Source of the DNA: JAZLIT01 sp045617525
GTDB taxonomy: Bacteria; Bacillota; Bacilli; Bacillales_A; Planococcaceae
Direction of reading: 5' to 3'
DNA: 5,124 bases
Assembly (NCBI GenBank): GCA_045617525.1
Contig: JAZLIT010000093.1
Location: 1 to 5,124, forward strand
Position numbers and translations under genes: made by a program. Below are positions 1 through 5,086 of the stretch, one piece after another (within the stretch, counting starts at the first letter, position 1; each line of letters starts with the position of its first letter). The notes below the pieces were generated by a model that was not told the DNA's origin, did no database searches, and saw nothing but the letters and a program-made list of their open reading frames with translations.

Positions 1-102
1 GTGAAAAGCTATATGACTTACTACAACCATTATAGAGGGCAATGGAACCTAAAAAAGATGCCGCCTGTGAAATACAGACAACATCTTCTTCAAGTAGCCT
101 AG
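1..102 (+). CDS. IS3-family transposase (OrfB), C-terminal tail, partial
   Basis: Frame 1 is open from the first base of the window to the TAG at 100-102 and gives 33 residues. It contains MTYYNHYRGQWNLKKMPPVK followed by YRQHLLQVA. This matches the conserved end of the IS3-family OrfB integrase: a YYN-x-YR-x-Q patch, then LKKM-x-PV-x-YR-x-HLL, just after the DDE catalytic core. The catalytic residues themselves would lie upstream, outside the window. OrfB is normally made as an OrfAB fusion by programmed -1 frameshifting and catalyses copy-out-paste-in transposition. The visible tail shows no frameshift or early stop, so the gene may be intact in the genome. The neighbouring hydrolase gene is convergent to it. 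Confidence 0.8.
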   Translation: MKSYMTYYNHYRGQWNLKKMPPVKYRQHLLQVA

Positions 103-147
103 CTCTTTTTCAAAATGTCCTTTACAAAGGGTACACTTTAATAGACA
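1..147 (+). mobile_element. Right end of an IS3-family insertion sequence, cut by the window edge
   Basis: This stretch holds the transposase tail (1-102) and about 45 bases of non-coding DNA that resemble the right end of an IS3-family element of the IS150 type. The sequence at 116-135 (TGTCCTTTACAAAGGGTACA) is the kind of terminal motif seen in Bacillales IS150-like elements. IS3 elements start with TG and end with CA, and the CA at 146-147 suits that rule, so I place the end there. The left end and any target-site duplication lie outside the window, so the exact border is an inference. I cannot tell whether the rest of the element is intact. Confidence 0.6.
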
Positions 148-159
148 GCCTTCTATTTT

Positions 160-1224
160 TTATAGAGTATTTAATTCCTCCACAATTTTTATTATGTTCT
201 CAAAATAACCTAATTCGTTCATTTTTTCATATATTGCGGACCCAACAATCATGTATCCATATGCATTTAAGTGAATAGCATCTGATAATAAACTTGGTGG
301 AACAGATCCTTCTTCAATTGCTAATAAATCTTCATTAGACGCCTCTAGTCCTGCTTGTATTAATCCATTCTGGACTATATATTCTCTTAAATTAAGGTAT
401 TTATCTCCAAACGCAGCTTCCATTTCAAGTTCTAAATCTGCTCTACTTTCGGAAGTTCCAGTTGGTAATCCTAAAATTAAATATCTTTCGTTCAACTCGC
501 CTGTATTTAATATAGCCTTAATCTGGGAAATCAAATCTTCATTGTCTAAAAAACCACCATTTAGCCCCATTAATACAAGAGGAATGTAGTTATTTAATTT
601 TGAGACATTAGCAATTTCCACATTAGTTCCATTTGCGACATTTACAGCTTCACCAGTTTTTGACCTTTGGAAGTAGTATATATAGTTTTCACTCGTATTT
701 GATTCTTGTTCAATACTAATTATGCCTTCAACTCCATTAATATTAACCGGATTAATCCCTCCATCTAATGATGCAACTAAGCTTCCGTTAGATGAAATTA
801 TTCCAATCTCAACCTTTGAAGAATCTTCTGGAATTATGAACTCCGTTACTGTAAAAGGAACTGCGCCTGCTCTAGCCATAATAGTGTTAGTATTCGCCTC
901 AAGAACGCCCCTATTCACAACAGGAATCTTATAGATTGAATCCTTAATTAGCTTTTGTAAAGTACCTGGATAAGTAACTCCATTTCCTCCTGTACCAACT
1001 GTTAAAGAATCTCCATAAGCAACAATTCCCGGAATTTCCTCCTTAATAGCTTGCTCTAATTCTTCTATTTTTGAATTCCTTGCTTCTTGCTTACTATTAT
1101 ATTCAATAGCTATTTTTTTGAATTCTATTTGCTCTGCTTTAGTCTTTTTATCCCCAACATAAATAACAAAAAGAACTAGTCCTGTTAATAACGCTAATAT
1201 AAGATATTGATATCGCTTTTTCAT
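160..1224 (-). CDS. Membrane-anchored SGNH/GDSL-family hydrolase
   Basis: The product is a probable extracytoplasmic esterase or acyl hydrolase of the SGNH superfamily, 354 aa from the chosen start MKKRYQY. In that numbering, a membrane segment at about 6-23 is followed by a charged, coiled-coil-like stalk (about 25-63). Block I is AYGDSL with nucleophile Ser73, the block II Gly is in NRG (Gly106), and block V is SDAIHLNAYGY with Asp315 and His318. Block III, usually GxND, reads GLNGG (220-224), so the oxyanion Asn is present but the following Asp is replaced. Between blocks II and III lies an inserted beta-rich region of about 100 residues. With one uncleaved N-terminal helix the catalytic domain should face the cell wall; the substrate is unknown, with wall polymers or lipids plausible. 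An in-frame ATG at 1278 would add 18 hydrophilic residues. I chose 1224 because the membrane anchor begins right there, but no good ribosome site sits next to either ATG. The gene lies between two transposase remnants. Confidence 0.85.
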   Translation of the reverse strand: MKKRYQYLILALLTGLVLFVIYVGDKKTKAEQIEFKKIAIEYNSKQEARNSKIEELEQAIKEEIPGIVAYGDSLTVGTGGNGVTYPGTLQKLIKDSIYKIPVVNRGVLEANTNTIMARAGAVPFTVTEFIIPEDSSKVEIGIISSNGSLVASLDGGINPVNINGVEGIISIEQESNTSENYIYYFQRSKTGEAVNVANGTNVEIANVSKLNNYIPLVLMGLNGGFLDNEDLISQIKAILNTGELNERYLILGLPTGTSESRADLELEMEAAFGDKYLNLREYIVQNGLIQAGLEASNEDLLAIEEGSVPPSLLSDAIHLNAYGYMIVGSAIYEKMNELGYFENIIKIVEELNTL

Positions 1225-1257
1225 AGATAGATGGGCTCGAATTCTGCCCGTTTTCAA

Positions 1258-1265
1258 CTCCTTCC
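1258..1265 (-). promoter_or_regulatory. Strong but misplaced Shine-Dalgarno sequence (GGAAGGAG)
   Basis: On the minus strand GGAAGGAG lies 33 bases upstream of the preferred hydrolase start (ATG at 1224) and 12 bases inside the longer reading from the ATG at 1278. The next in-frame codon, TTG, abuts it directly, which is too close for normal initiation. Between this site and the 1224 ATG lies a small GC stem (CGGGC at 1250-1246 with GCCC at 1236-1233) around a nine-base loop, which would shorten the effective spacing to about 16 bases. Whether the site is used is unclear, and it could be chance. Confidence 0.35.
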
Positions 1266-1330
1266 GATTTATAAACATCTATTTAATTTAAAATATCCCC
1301 ATAGTTTAATCTTATGTTTATTGGTATATT

Positions 1331-1359
1331 TAAATGCATTTTTTTTATAGTACAGTCAA
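1331..1359 (-). promoter_or_regulatory. Possible promoter of the SGNH hydrolase gene
   Basis: On the minus strand TTGACT (1359-1354) matches the sigma-A -35 consensus at five of six positions. At 17-18 bases downstream the sequence is CATTTAAAT, a poor but AT-rich -10 region. It lies about 50 bases above the upstream ATG and about 105 above the preferred start. The surrounding DNA is so AT-rich that such matches occur by chance, so this is a weak call. Confidence 0.25.
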
Positions 1360-1412
1360 CTTTTTTATATTTTTCAAAAGTATTTTCTTTTAGGTTATGT
1401 TAAAGCTATTGG

Positions 1413-1787
1413 TTGATTTTGAATAAATCATCGTACGAGCGTGATACGGTGCTTATTTCTGATGCTCACAACTCTTACAAATCTTATACATCTAGTAATA
1501 ATGTAGAACATATCATCATAAACGGCAGTAAGAAAGAATATGTAAAGAGGGGCATCTACCACCTCAATAATATTAATAATTATCATTCCCGTTTAAAGAA
1601 ATGGATAAGTCGTTTTAATGGTGTTTCTACGAAGTATTTACAACTTTATTTAGTGTGGTTTCAATTCCTCGACAATAGAAAAATGGAAAGCGATTTGAGT
1701 AAGAAAAAGCAAATGCTAATCTTGGCAAGTGTTTACGGAACTTGGGAAACCGCAGATAAATTAAGACTGAGAAACTTCGAATTCTAG
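1413..1787 (+). pseudogene. IS1595/ISXO2-like transposase, C-terminal fragment
   Basis: The 124-residue reading frame carries the second half of an IS1595-family (ISXO2-like) DDE transposase. Visible signatures are ISDAHNSYKSY (catalytic Asp17), then HLNNINNYHSRLKKW (about 50-64) with the Asn and Lys of the DDNK-type active site, then FNGVSTKYLQLYLVWF (68-83), the conserved end of the domain. Family members run to roughly 300 aa. The zinc-ribbon N-terminus and the first catalytic Asp are absent, because the frame is closed by a TAA at 1401-1403 and the upstream DNA is the hydrolase leader. The TTG at 1413 is only a formal start and has no ribosome site. The gene is therefore 5'-truncated and inactive. 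The break probably lies around 1404-1425. I cannot point to a terminal inverted repeat downstream. Confidence 0.85.
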
Positions 1788-1819
1788 TTTAAAGATTGCT
1801 CCAGTTATTTCATAGGAAA

Positions 1820-1853
1820 ATAAAAATGAGCTGGAAAATGTATCTCCTAGCTC
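1820..1853 (-). terminator. Probable rho-independent terminator of the membrane HTH gene
   Basis: Read on the minus strand, GAGCTAGG (1853-1846) pairs with CCAGCTC (1834-1828), with one bulged A and an 11-base loop. It is followed by ATTTTTATTTT. It lies about 40 bases after the stop codon of the 98-residue membrane protein gene. The stem is only seven base pairs, so strength is moderate. On the plus strand there is no matching T-run after the stem. Confidence 0.5.
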
Positions 1854-1892
1854 GTGTGTTTTGCTGTCCATATTTACTAAAGCAGAGTAAGT

Positions 1893-2189
1893 TCACTCGC
1901 CTAAATTCAATAACCATTTACGTAATTTATCCTTCGGGTAGTACACCTTACCGTTTATTATAATATGCGGAATGTCTGAATGCTCTTGAATTAAAGATTT
2001 TGCATCTTCTCTCGATATCCCCATAAAATAATGCACCTCATTTTCTTTAATTAGTTCGTGTTCATCGTCTTCATCTAAAGAATCGATAAGGCTTTTTGCA
2101 TTCGGATTTTTAAAATTTTTCAGTCCATCACCGATAAAATATCCTGCAACTGCAATTCCTACGGCTAAAAAAATAAGACCCCATTCCAT
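1893..2189 (-). CDS. Small membrane protein with excisionase-like helix-turn-helix domain
   Basis: I do not recognise a named gene. The 98-aa product has one hydrophobic helix at about residues 3-20 (GLIFLAVGIAVAGYFIG), then a Lys-rich patch (GLKNFKNPNAK), a very acidic linker (about 36-50, LDEDDEHELIKE) and a C-terminal domain (about 52-97). That domain reads MGISREDAKSLI, then HIIINGKVYYPKDKLRKWLL. This resembles the short winged helix-turn-helix of excisionase/MerR-like proteins: a recognition-helix region, a wing with a Gly-Lys turn, and a final KLRKWL helix. By the positive-inside rule the C-terminal domain should be cytoplasmic. It could bind DNA from the membrane or be a reused HTH fold. 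The start is firm: AGGAGG lies 11 bases upstream of the ATG, and no longer in-frame start is needed. It appears to be a single-gene unit, divergent from the sulfurtransferase. Confidence 0.7.
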   Translation of the reverse strand: MEWGLIFLAVGIAVAGYFIGDGLKNFKNPNAKSLIDSLDEDDEHELIKENEVHYFMGISREDAKSLIQEHSDIPHIIINGKVYYPKDKLRKWLLNLGE

Positions 2190-2200
2190 TATTTTCTCCC

Positions 2201-2206
2201 CCTCCT
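2201..2206 (-). promoter_or_regulatory. Consensus ribosome binding site of the membrane HTH gene
   Basis: AGGAGG on the minus strand, followed by GGGAG, lies 11 bases before the ATG at 2189. This is a near-perfect anti-16S match. It fixes the start and suggests that the small protein is really made. Confidence 0.8.
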
Positions 2207-2467
2207 AAAAATAAATGTTCATTCTATCTAAGGTTGGATGTTAAAAAAAGACTTCAATATTCAATCTATTTTTCATTAACCTGTGCCTTTAGTTTAAGTA
2301 CATTCCTTCACAATCTCATTCTTATTTTAACGTAAATATCCAGTTTAGGTAAAACTAATTTTATTATTTACAACAAATCAACCTTTTCCTTTAACATAGC
2401 CTTCTTTTACTACAATTCGGAACGCTAACTACTATAATTTGCCTCTACTATTCTTAATCGCGTTGTG

Positions 2468-2496
2468 TTACACTTTAATCCATATAAGAATACTAT
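2468..2496 (+). promoter_or_regulatory. Weak candidate promoter for the sulfurtransferase gene
   Basis: TACTAT (2491-2496) matches four of six -10 positions. It stands 17 bases after TTACAC (2468-2473), a poor -35. It lies 26 bases before the ATG, which would give a short leader carrying the ribosome site. The TATAAT at 2433-2438 is the main rival. Confidence 0.2.
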
Positions 2497-2522
2497 GTTT
2501 AAAACAAAGGGAGCGATACAGC

Positions 2523-3422
2523 ATGACAAAAATTCCACACTTAGTAGATGGTACATGGCTTGAAGCACGTTTAGACGATCCTAATTTACGTTTAATTGAT
2601 GCCTCAACATTTTTAAAGATTCCTGAAGGTGAAGGATTTCCTGAATTATGGTCTGGTTATGAAGCTTATGTAGAAGAGCACATTCCTGGGGCAACTTATG
2701 CCGATTTATTAAACGACTATACAGATCCAAATGGGACGGCACCATTTACGATTGCAACGCGTGAGCAATTTTTAGGCGCTGCAAAAAAGCTTGGCCTTAC
2801 AGAAGATTCGTACGTCGTAATCTATGACCGCGGACCTTTAGTAAACGTTGACGTACTCGCTTCAGACTGGTCAGCTCGCTTACGCTGGCAATTAAAATAT
2901 GAAGGTTTTGACAATGTAGCTGTGCTAGATGGTGGCTTCCGTAAATGGAAACTAGATAATCGTAAAACAGAAAGCGGTGTGTCTACTTATGAGCCAGTAC
3001 TATTCACAGGTGCACGACGTGAGGAATTAATCGTCACAAAAGAAGATGTAAAAGCTGCATTAAATGATGACAACATCATCCTTATCAATAGTTTATCTGA
3101 AGCGGATTTCCGAGGGGAAACAACAACTTACCCTCGTCCTGGTCATATTCCTGGCAGTAAGCATGCCTTTTTTGGCAGTCATTCAGATCCTTCAACGCGC
3201 TTGCTTAATGATGATGAAACATTACGTGCCACATTCGAAAAATTAGGCGCGCTTGACCCATCTAAAAAAGTAATTACATATTGTGGTGGCGGAATCGCAG
3301 CAACTTGGAATGCCCTACTCTTAAATAAACTAGGCCAAGAAAATGTTGCGGTCTATGATGGTTCAATCAATGAATGGGCAAGCGACCCTAGCTGTCCTTT
3401 AATTACAGTAGCAAAAGCATAA
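2523..3422 (+). CDS. Two-domain rhodanese-type sulfurtransferase (thiosulfate/3-mercaptopyruvate type)
   Basis: The 299-aa protein has the tandem rhodanese layout of thiosulfate and 3-mercaptopyruvate sulfurtransferases, which move sulfane sulfur to a thiophilic acceptor through a cysteine persulfide. The N-terminal domain (about 5-145) has the family phrases HIPGATYADL (53-62), VIYDRG (99-104) and VLDGGFRKW (134-142). Its active-site loop has no Cys, as expected for the structural domain. The C-terminal domain (about 170-296) has RPGHIPGSKHA (205-215) and the catalytic loop YCGGGIAA with Cys254, ending in INEWA. Mammalian and E. coli enzymes carry CRKGVT or CGSGVT loops, so this CGGGIAA loop leaves the acceptor and donor uncertain. 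No signal peptide is present, so it is cytoplasmic. AAAGGGAG (2506-2513) lies nine bases before the ATG at 2523. An in-frame TTG at 2439 would add 28 residues but has no ribosome site. It is a single-gene unit closed by its own terminator. Confidence 0.92.
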   Translation: MTKIPHLVDGTWLEARLDDPNLRLIDASTFLKIPEGEGFPELWSGYEAYVEEHIPGATYADLLNDYTDPNGTAPFTIATREQFLGAAKKLGLTEDSYVVIYDRGPLVNVDVLASDWSARLRWQLKYEGFDNVAVLDGGFRKWKLDNRKTESGVSTYEPVLFTGARREELIVTKEDVKAALNDDNIILINSLSEADFRGETTTYPRPGHIPGSKHAFFGSHSDPSTRLLNDDETLRATFEKLGALDPSKKVITYCGGGIAATWNALLLNKLGQENVAVYDGSINEWASDPSCPLITVAKA

Positions 3423-3425
3423 ATA

Positions 3426-3466
3426 GAAGCTGAATTCACATTGCGATGAATTCGGCTTCTTTTTTT
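3426..3466 (+). terminator. Rho-independent terminator of the sulfurtransferase gene
   Basis: GAAGCTGAATTCA (3426-3438) pairs with TGAATTCGGCTTC (3447-3459) as a 13-bp stem with a single T-G wobble and an eight-base loop. Seven T's follow directly. It begins four bases after the TAA. On the opposite strand the stem is followed only by TATTTATG, so it acts mainly rightward. Confidence 0.92.
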
Positions 3467-3535
3467 CTCATCAAATTCTAATGTTTCTCTCAGTGTACTT
3501 TCATTTAAGCCTTGTAAACTAGAAATACAAACAAC

Positions 3536-3544
3536 AAAGGAGAG
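3536..3544 (+). promoter_or_regulatory. Ribosome binding site of the PepSY gene
   Basis: AAAGGAGAG ends seven bases before the ATG at 3552. The match and spacing are ideal for Bacillales and fix the start of the PepSY protein at the residue that begins its signal-like segment. Confidence 0.75.
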
Positions 3545-3551
3545 ATACAAG

Positions 3552-4124
3552 ATGAATAAAAAATATTATGTAATCCCCGCTTTATTAGTAGCAATTGGCG
3601 GAGGTGCTGTGCTTGCACAGTCCGATCTATTCGTGAAGGCCGAAAATAACCCATCGATTACCGCACAACAGGCTAAGGACATCGCCATAAAAGAAATCAA
3701 TGGTACAATTGTCGAATTTGAATACGATGGGGACGACCGCACACCTCATTATGAAATCGATGTTGTTCTAAACAACGAAAAAGTTGAAATGGACATCAAT
3801 GCAAACAATGGATCAGTGAAAATTACCGAACGTGAAAAAATAAATGCTGCGAAAACTAACCTTGAAGTTGAAGCGCAAAATGCAGAACTAAAGAATCAAT
3901 CTGCTGAACAACACGGCAATACAAGTTACATTACACAACAGCAAGCAATCGAGATCGCCCTAGCAAAAGCACCGGGGACAGTTACTTCAATTGAATTTGA
4001 CGAAGAGGATAACACAATGGTCTACGAAATCGAGATACACAACGGCAAAACAGAATACGACTTCGAAATCCACGCAACAACTGGCGCAGTTTTGAAGTAT
4101 GAAGAAGAATTAATTAACGACTAA
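3552..4124 (+). CDS. Exported or membrane-anchored protein with two PepSY domains
   Basis: The 190-aa product begins with a signal-like segment: NKKYY, then a hydrophobic core at about 6-22 (VIPALLVAIGGGAVLA) ending in a possible signal-peptidase site ALA-like (VLA-QS). Two PepSY domains follow. The first (about 34-93) reads PSITAQQAKDIAIKEINGTI, then EFEYDGDD, HYEIDVVL and DINANNGSVK. The second (about 125-184) reads YITQQQAIEIALAKAPGTV, then EFDEEDN, VYEIEI and EIHATTGAVLKYEEE. The halves are clear repeats joined by a Gln/Asn/Ala-rich linker (about 94-124). PepSY domains occur as protease-inhibitory propeptide parts and as solo secreted proteins of mostly unknown role; inhibition of an extracellular protease is a family-level idea, not shown here. 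The mature protein is strongly acidic. The gene follows a terminator and precedes another, so it is transcribed alone. Confidence 0.88.
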   Translation: MNKKYYVIPALLVAIGGGAVLAQSDLFVKAENNPSITAQQAKDIAIKEINGTIVEFEYDGDDRTPHYEIDVVLNNEKVEMDINANNGSVKITEREKINAAKTNLEVEAQNAELKNQSAEQHGNTSYITQQQAIEIALAKAPGTVTSIEFDEEDNTMVYEIEIHNGKTEYDFEIHATTGAVLKYEEELIND

Positions 4125-4180
4125 AAAAAGCACCTGGTACAATGAGGAGTTTCTCCCTTTGTGCCTGGTGCTTTATTTAT
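4123..4180. terminator. Bidirectional rho-independent terminator between convergent genes
   Basis: A long imperfect hairpin starts three bases after the PepSY stop codon. AAAGCACC (4127-4134) pairs with GGTGCTTT (4167-4174). The stem then continues inward through GG/CC, a T-G wobble, ACAA/TTGT and GGAG/CTCC, broken by two T-T mismatches and one bulge, to a very small loop near 4150-4152. On the plus strand it is followed by ATTTATAT, which is modest. On the minus strand it is followed by seven T's (4129-4123). It should therefore stop leftward transcription of the PH/SHOCT gene as well as rightward transcription of the PepSY gene. Confidence 0.85.
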
Positions 4181-4275
4181 ATACCAATTTAGTAAGTAAT
4201 CAACGTTAGCTTTGAACGCTGGAATAGCCTGTACTGCTGTAATTGGCTTCATCCAAGTTCTCGCGTTCCTTTATC

Positions 4276-5043
4276 TTACAACCCCAAAAGTTGTTTCTTT
4301 TTTGCATCAAATTCTTCTTGGCTAATAACACCTAAGTCTAATAATTGCTTAAATTTCATCAGTTCATCTGCCGTTGAAATTGTGCTTGCTTGTTGAATTA
4401 CTACTTCCTTAGAATTACTTTTTAAACCTTCGAGTACGCTGTGAATCTTACTATTGATTGATGTGGCAGACCCTTTATCTAAAGCGATATTAAATTTTTC
4501 TTGTGGCGTATCAATTGTTAGAATTCCGAAAACAAGCCCCGTTTCAAACGTAATATCATTTATCTTTTCATGAGCTACCGATTTAAACTTTTCTCCTGCT
4601 AATCCTTTTCGAGCAAACATGATACGTTTATTCGTGATTGCATAAGCATAATTGCTATCATGTTTTGTGGCAGATTTGTAATTGTGAAGGCCGATAAAAG
4701 TCATTAAAACTTCTTCGTCTTTAATTAAGTTTTTTTCTATAATGCCAAAGTGTTTAACGCCCCACTTTTCATTAAAACCTGAGCCGAAATTATTATCCTT
4801 ACAGTGTTGGTACATCCCAATTGCTGTGGACATTGGATTATCTCCAATAATAGCAGCTCTTTCAGCAAACTGAGCTTTAATCTCTTCTATTGTAATTTTA
4901 TTTACATTTACAACGGTTGCACCGCCTGCTTTTTTTAAACACGCAGGACACATCCAAGCGTTAGACTTTTTAATTTTAAATCGGTTCAAACCTACTTCTT
5001 TATCGCAAACGCCACAAATTGCTTTTAAATCAAAAAATCCCAT
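4276..5043 (-). CDS. Zinc-finger (DUF4428-like), PH-like and SHOCT domain protein
   Basis: The 255-aa protein has no membrane segment and is probably cytoplasmic. In order it shows an N-terminal zinc ribbon of the DUF4428 type, with CGVC (Cys10, Cys13) and CPAC (Cys32, Cys35). A helical linker (about 50-90) follows. Next is a bacterial PH-like domain (about 95-207) with the typical phrases LIKDEEVLMTFIG, YAYAITNKRIMFA and INDITFETGLVFGILTI. Last is a C-terminal SHOCT motif (about 225-255), ELMKFKQLLDLGVISQEEFD then KKKQLLGL. SHOCT is a short oligomerisation or interaction motif often found at protein termini, and bacterial PH domains often mediate assembly. The molecular role is unknown; this architecture is common in Firmicutes and their phages. 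The ATG is supported by AGGGGGA ending seven bases upstream. Transcription would end at the bidirectional hairpin about 100 bases downstream. Confidence 0.88.
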   Translation of the reverse strand: MGFFDLKAICGVCDKEVGLNRFKIKKSNAWMCPACLKKAGGATVVNVNKITIEEIKAQFAERAAIIGDNPMSTAIGMYQHCKDNNFGSGFNEKWGVKHFGIIEKNLIKDEEVLMTFIGLHNYKSATKHDSNYAYAITNKRIMFARKGLAGEKFKSVAHEKINDITFETGLVFGILTIDTPQEKFNIALDKGSATSINSKIHSVLEGLKSNSKEVVIQQASTISTADELMKFKQLLDLGVISQEEFDAKKKQLLGL

Positions 5044-5050
5044 ACTATAA

Positions 5051-5057
5051 TCCCCCT
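5051..5057 (-). promoter_or_regulatory. Ribosome binding site of the PH/SHOCT gene
   Basis: AGGGGGA on the minus strand ends seven bases before the ATG at 5043. It is G-rich rather than the usual AGGAGG but well spaced, and it decides the start. Confidence 0.6.
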
Positions 5058-5077
5058 ATTAAACTACATTAAGTGCG

Positions 5078-5086
5078 ATTCTAGCA
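5078..5086 (-). promoter_or_regulatory. Candidate extended -10 promoter of the PH/SHOCT gene
   Basis: On the minus strand TGCTAGAAT (5086-5078) matches an extended sigma-A -10 element (TGnTATAAT) with one mismatch. It lies about 35 bases before the ATG, leaving a short leader with the ribosome site. No good -35 is visible 16-18 bases upstream, which extended -10 promoters can tolerate. Confidence 0.4.

Larger units (their letters stand above)
2190..2522. other. Divergent intergenic region without a gene
   Basis: About 330 AT-rich bases lie between the divergent HTH membrane gene and the sulfurtransferase gene. I see no convincing coding sequence, structured RNA or repeat. It contains ribosome sites at both ends. 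A perfect TATAAT occurs at 2433-2438 on the plus strand, but no good -35 is found 16-18 bases before it. A TAGAAT-like box on the minus strand near 2219-2224 could serve the leftward gene, also without a good -35. Promoters for both genes must lie here, but I cannot place them firmly. Confidence 0.6.

Noticed and set aside
140..157. AATAGA/TCTATT hairpin followed by T's after the IS3 end
   Set aside because: The stem has six mostly A-T pairs and is too weak to call a terminator. It also straddles the inferred IS border.
42..278. Plus-strand open frame of 78 codons
   Set aside because: It overlaps the IS3 transposase tail in another frame and runs antisense into the hydrolase gene. It has no ribosome site and its product resembles no family.
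722..934. Plus-strand open frame of 70 codons
   Set aside because: It lies wholly inside the hydrolase gene on the opposite strand and is explained by that gene's codon pattern.
2439..2522. Longer sulfurtransferase start at a TTG
   Set aside because: The extra 28 residues are hydrophobic filler with no ribosome site, while the ATG at 2523 has a well-placed one and matches the usual family N-terminus.
2190..2522. Riboswitch or structured leader in the divergent intergenic region
   Set aside because: The DNA is AT-rich with no long stems or recognisable aptamer core.
3064..3246. Plus-strand open frame of 60 codons
   Set aside because: It is an out-of-frame shadow inside the sulfurtransferase gene, which has clear family motifs in its own frame.
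3353..3550. Minus-strand open frame of 65 codons
   Set aside because: It covers the sulfurtransferase end, its terminator and the PepSY leader in antisense. No ribosome site or recognisable protein is seen.
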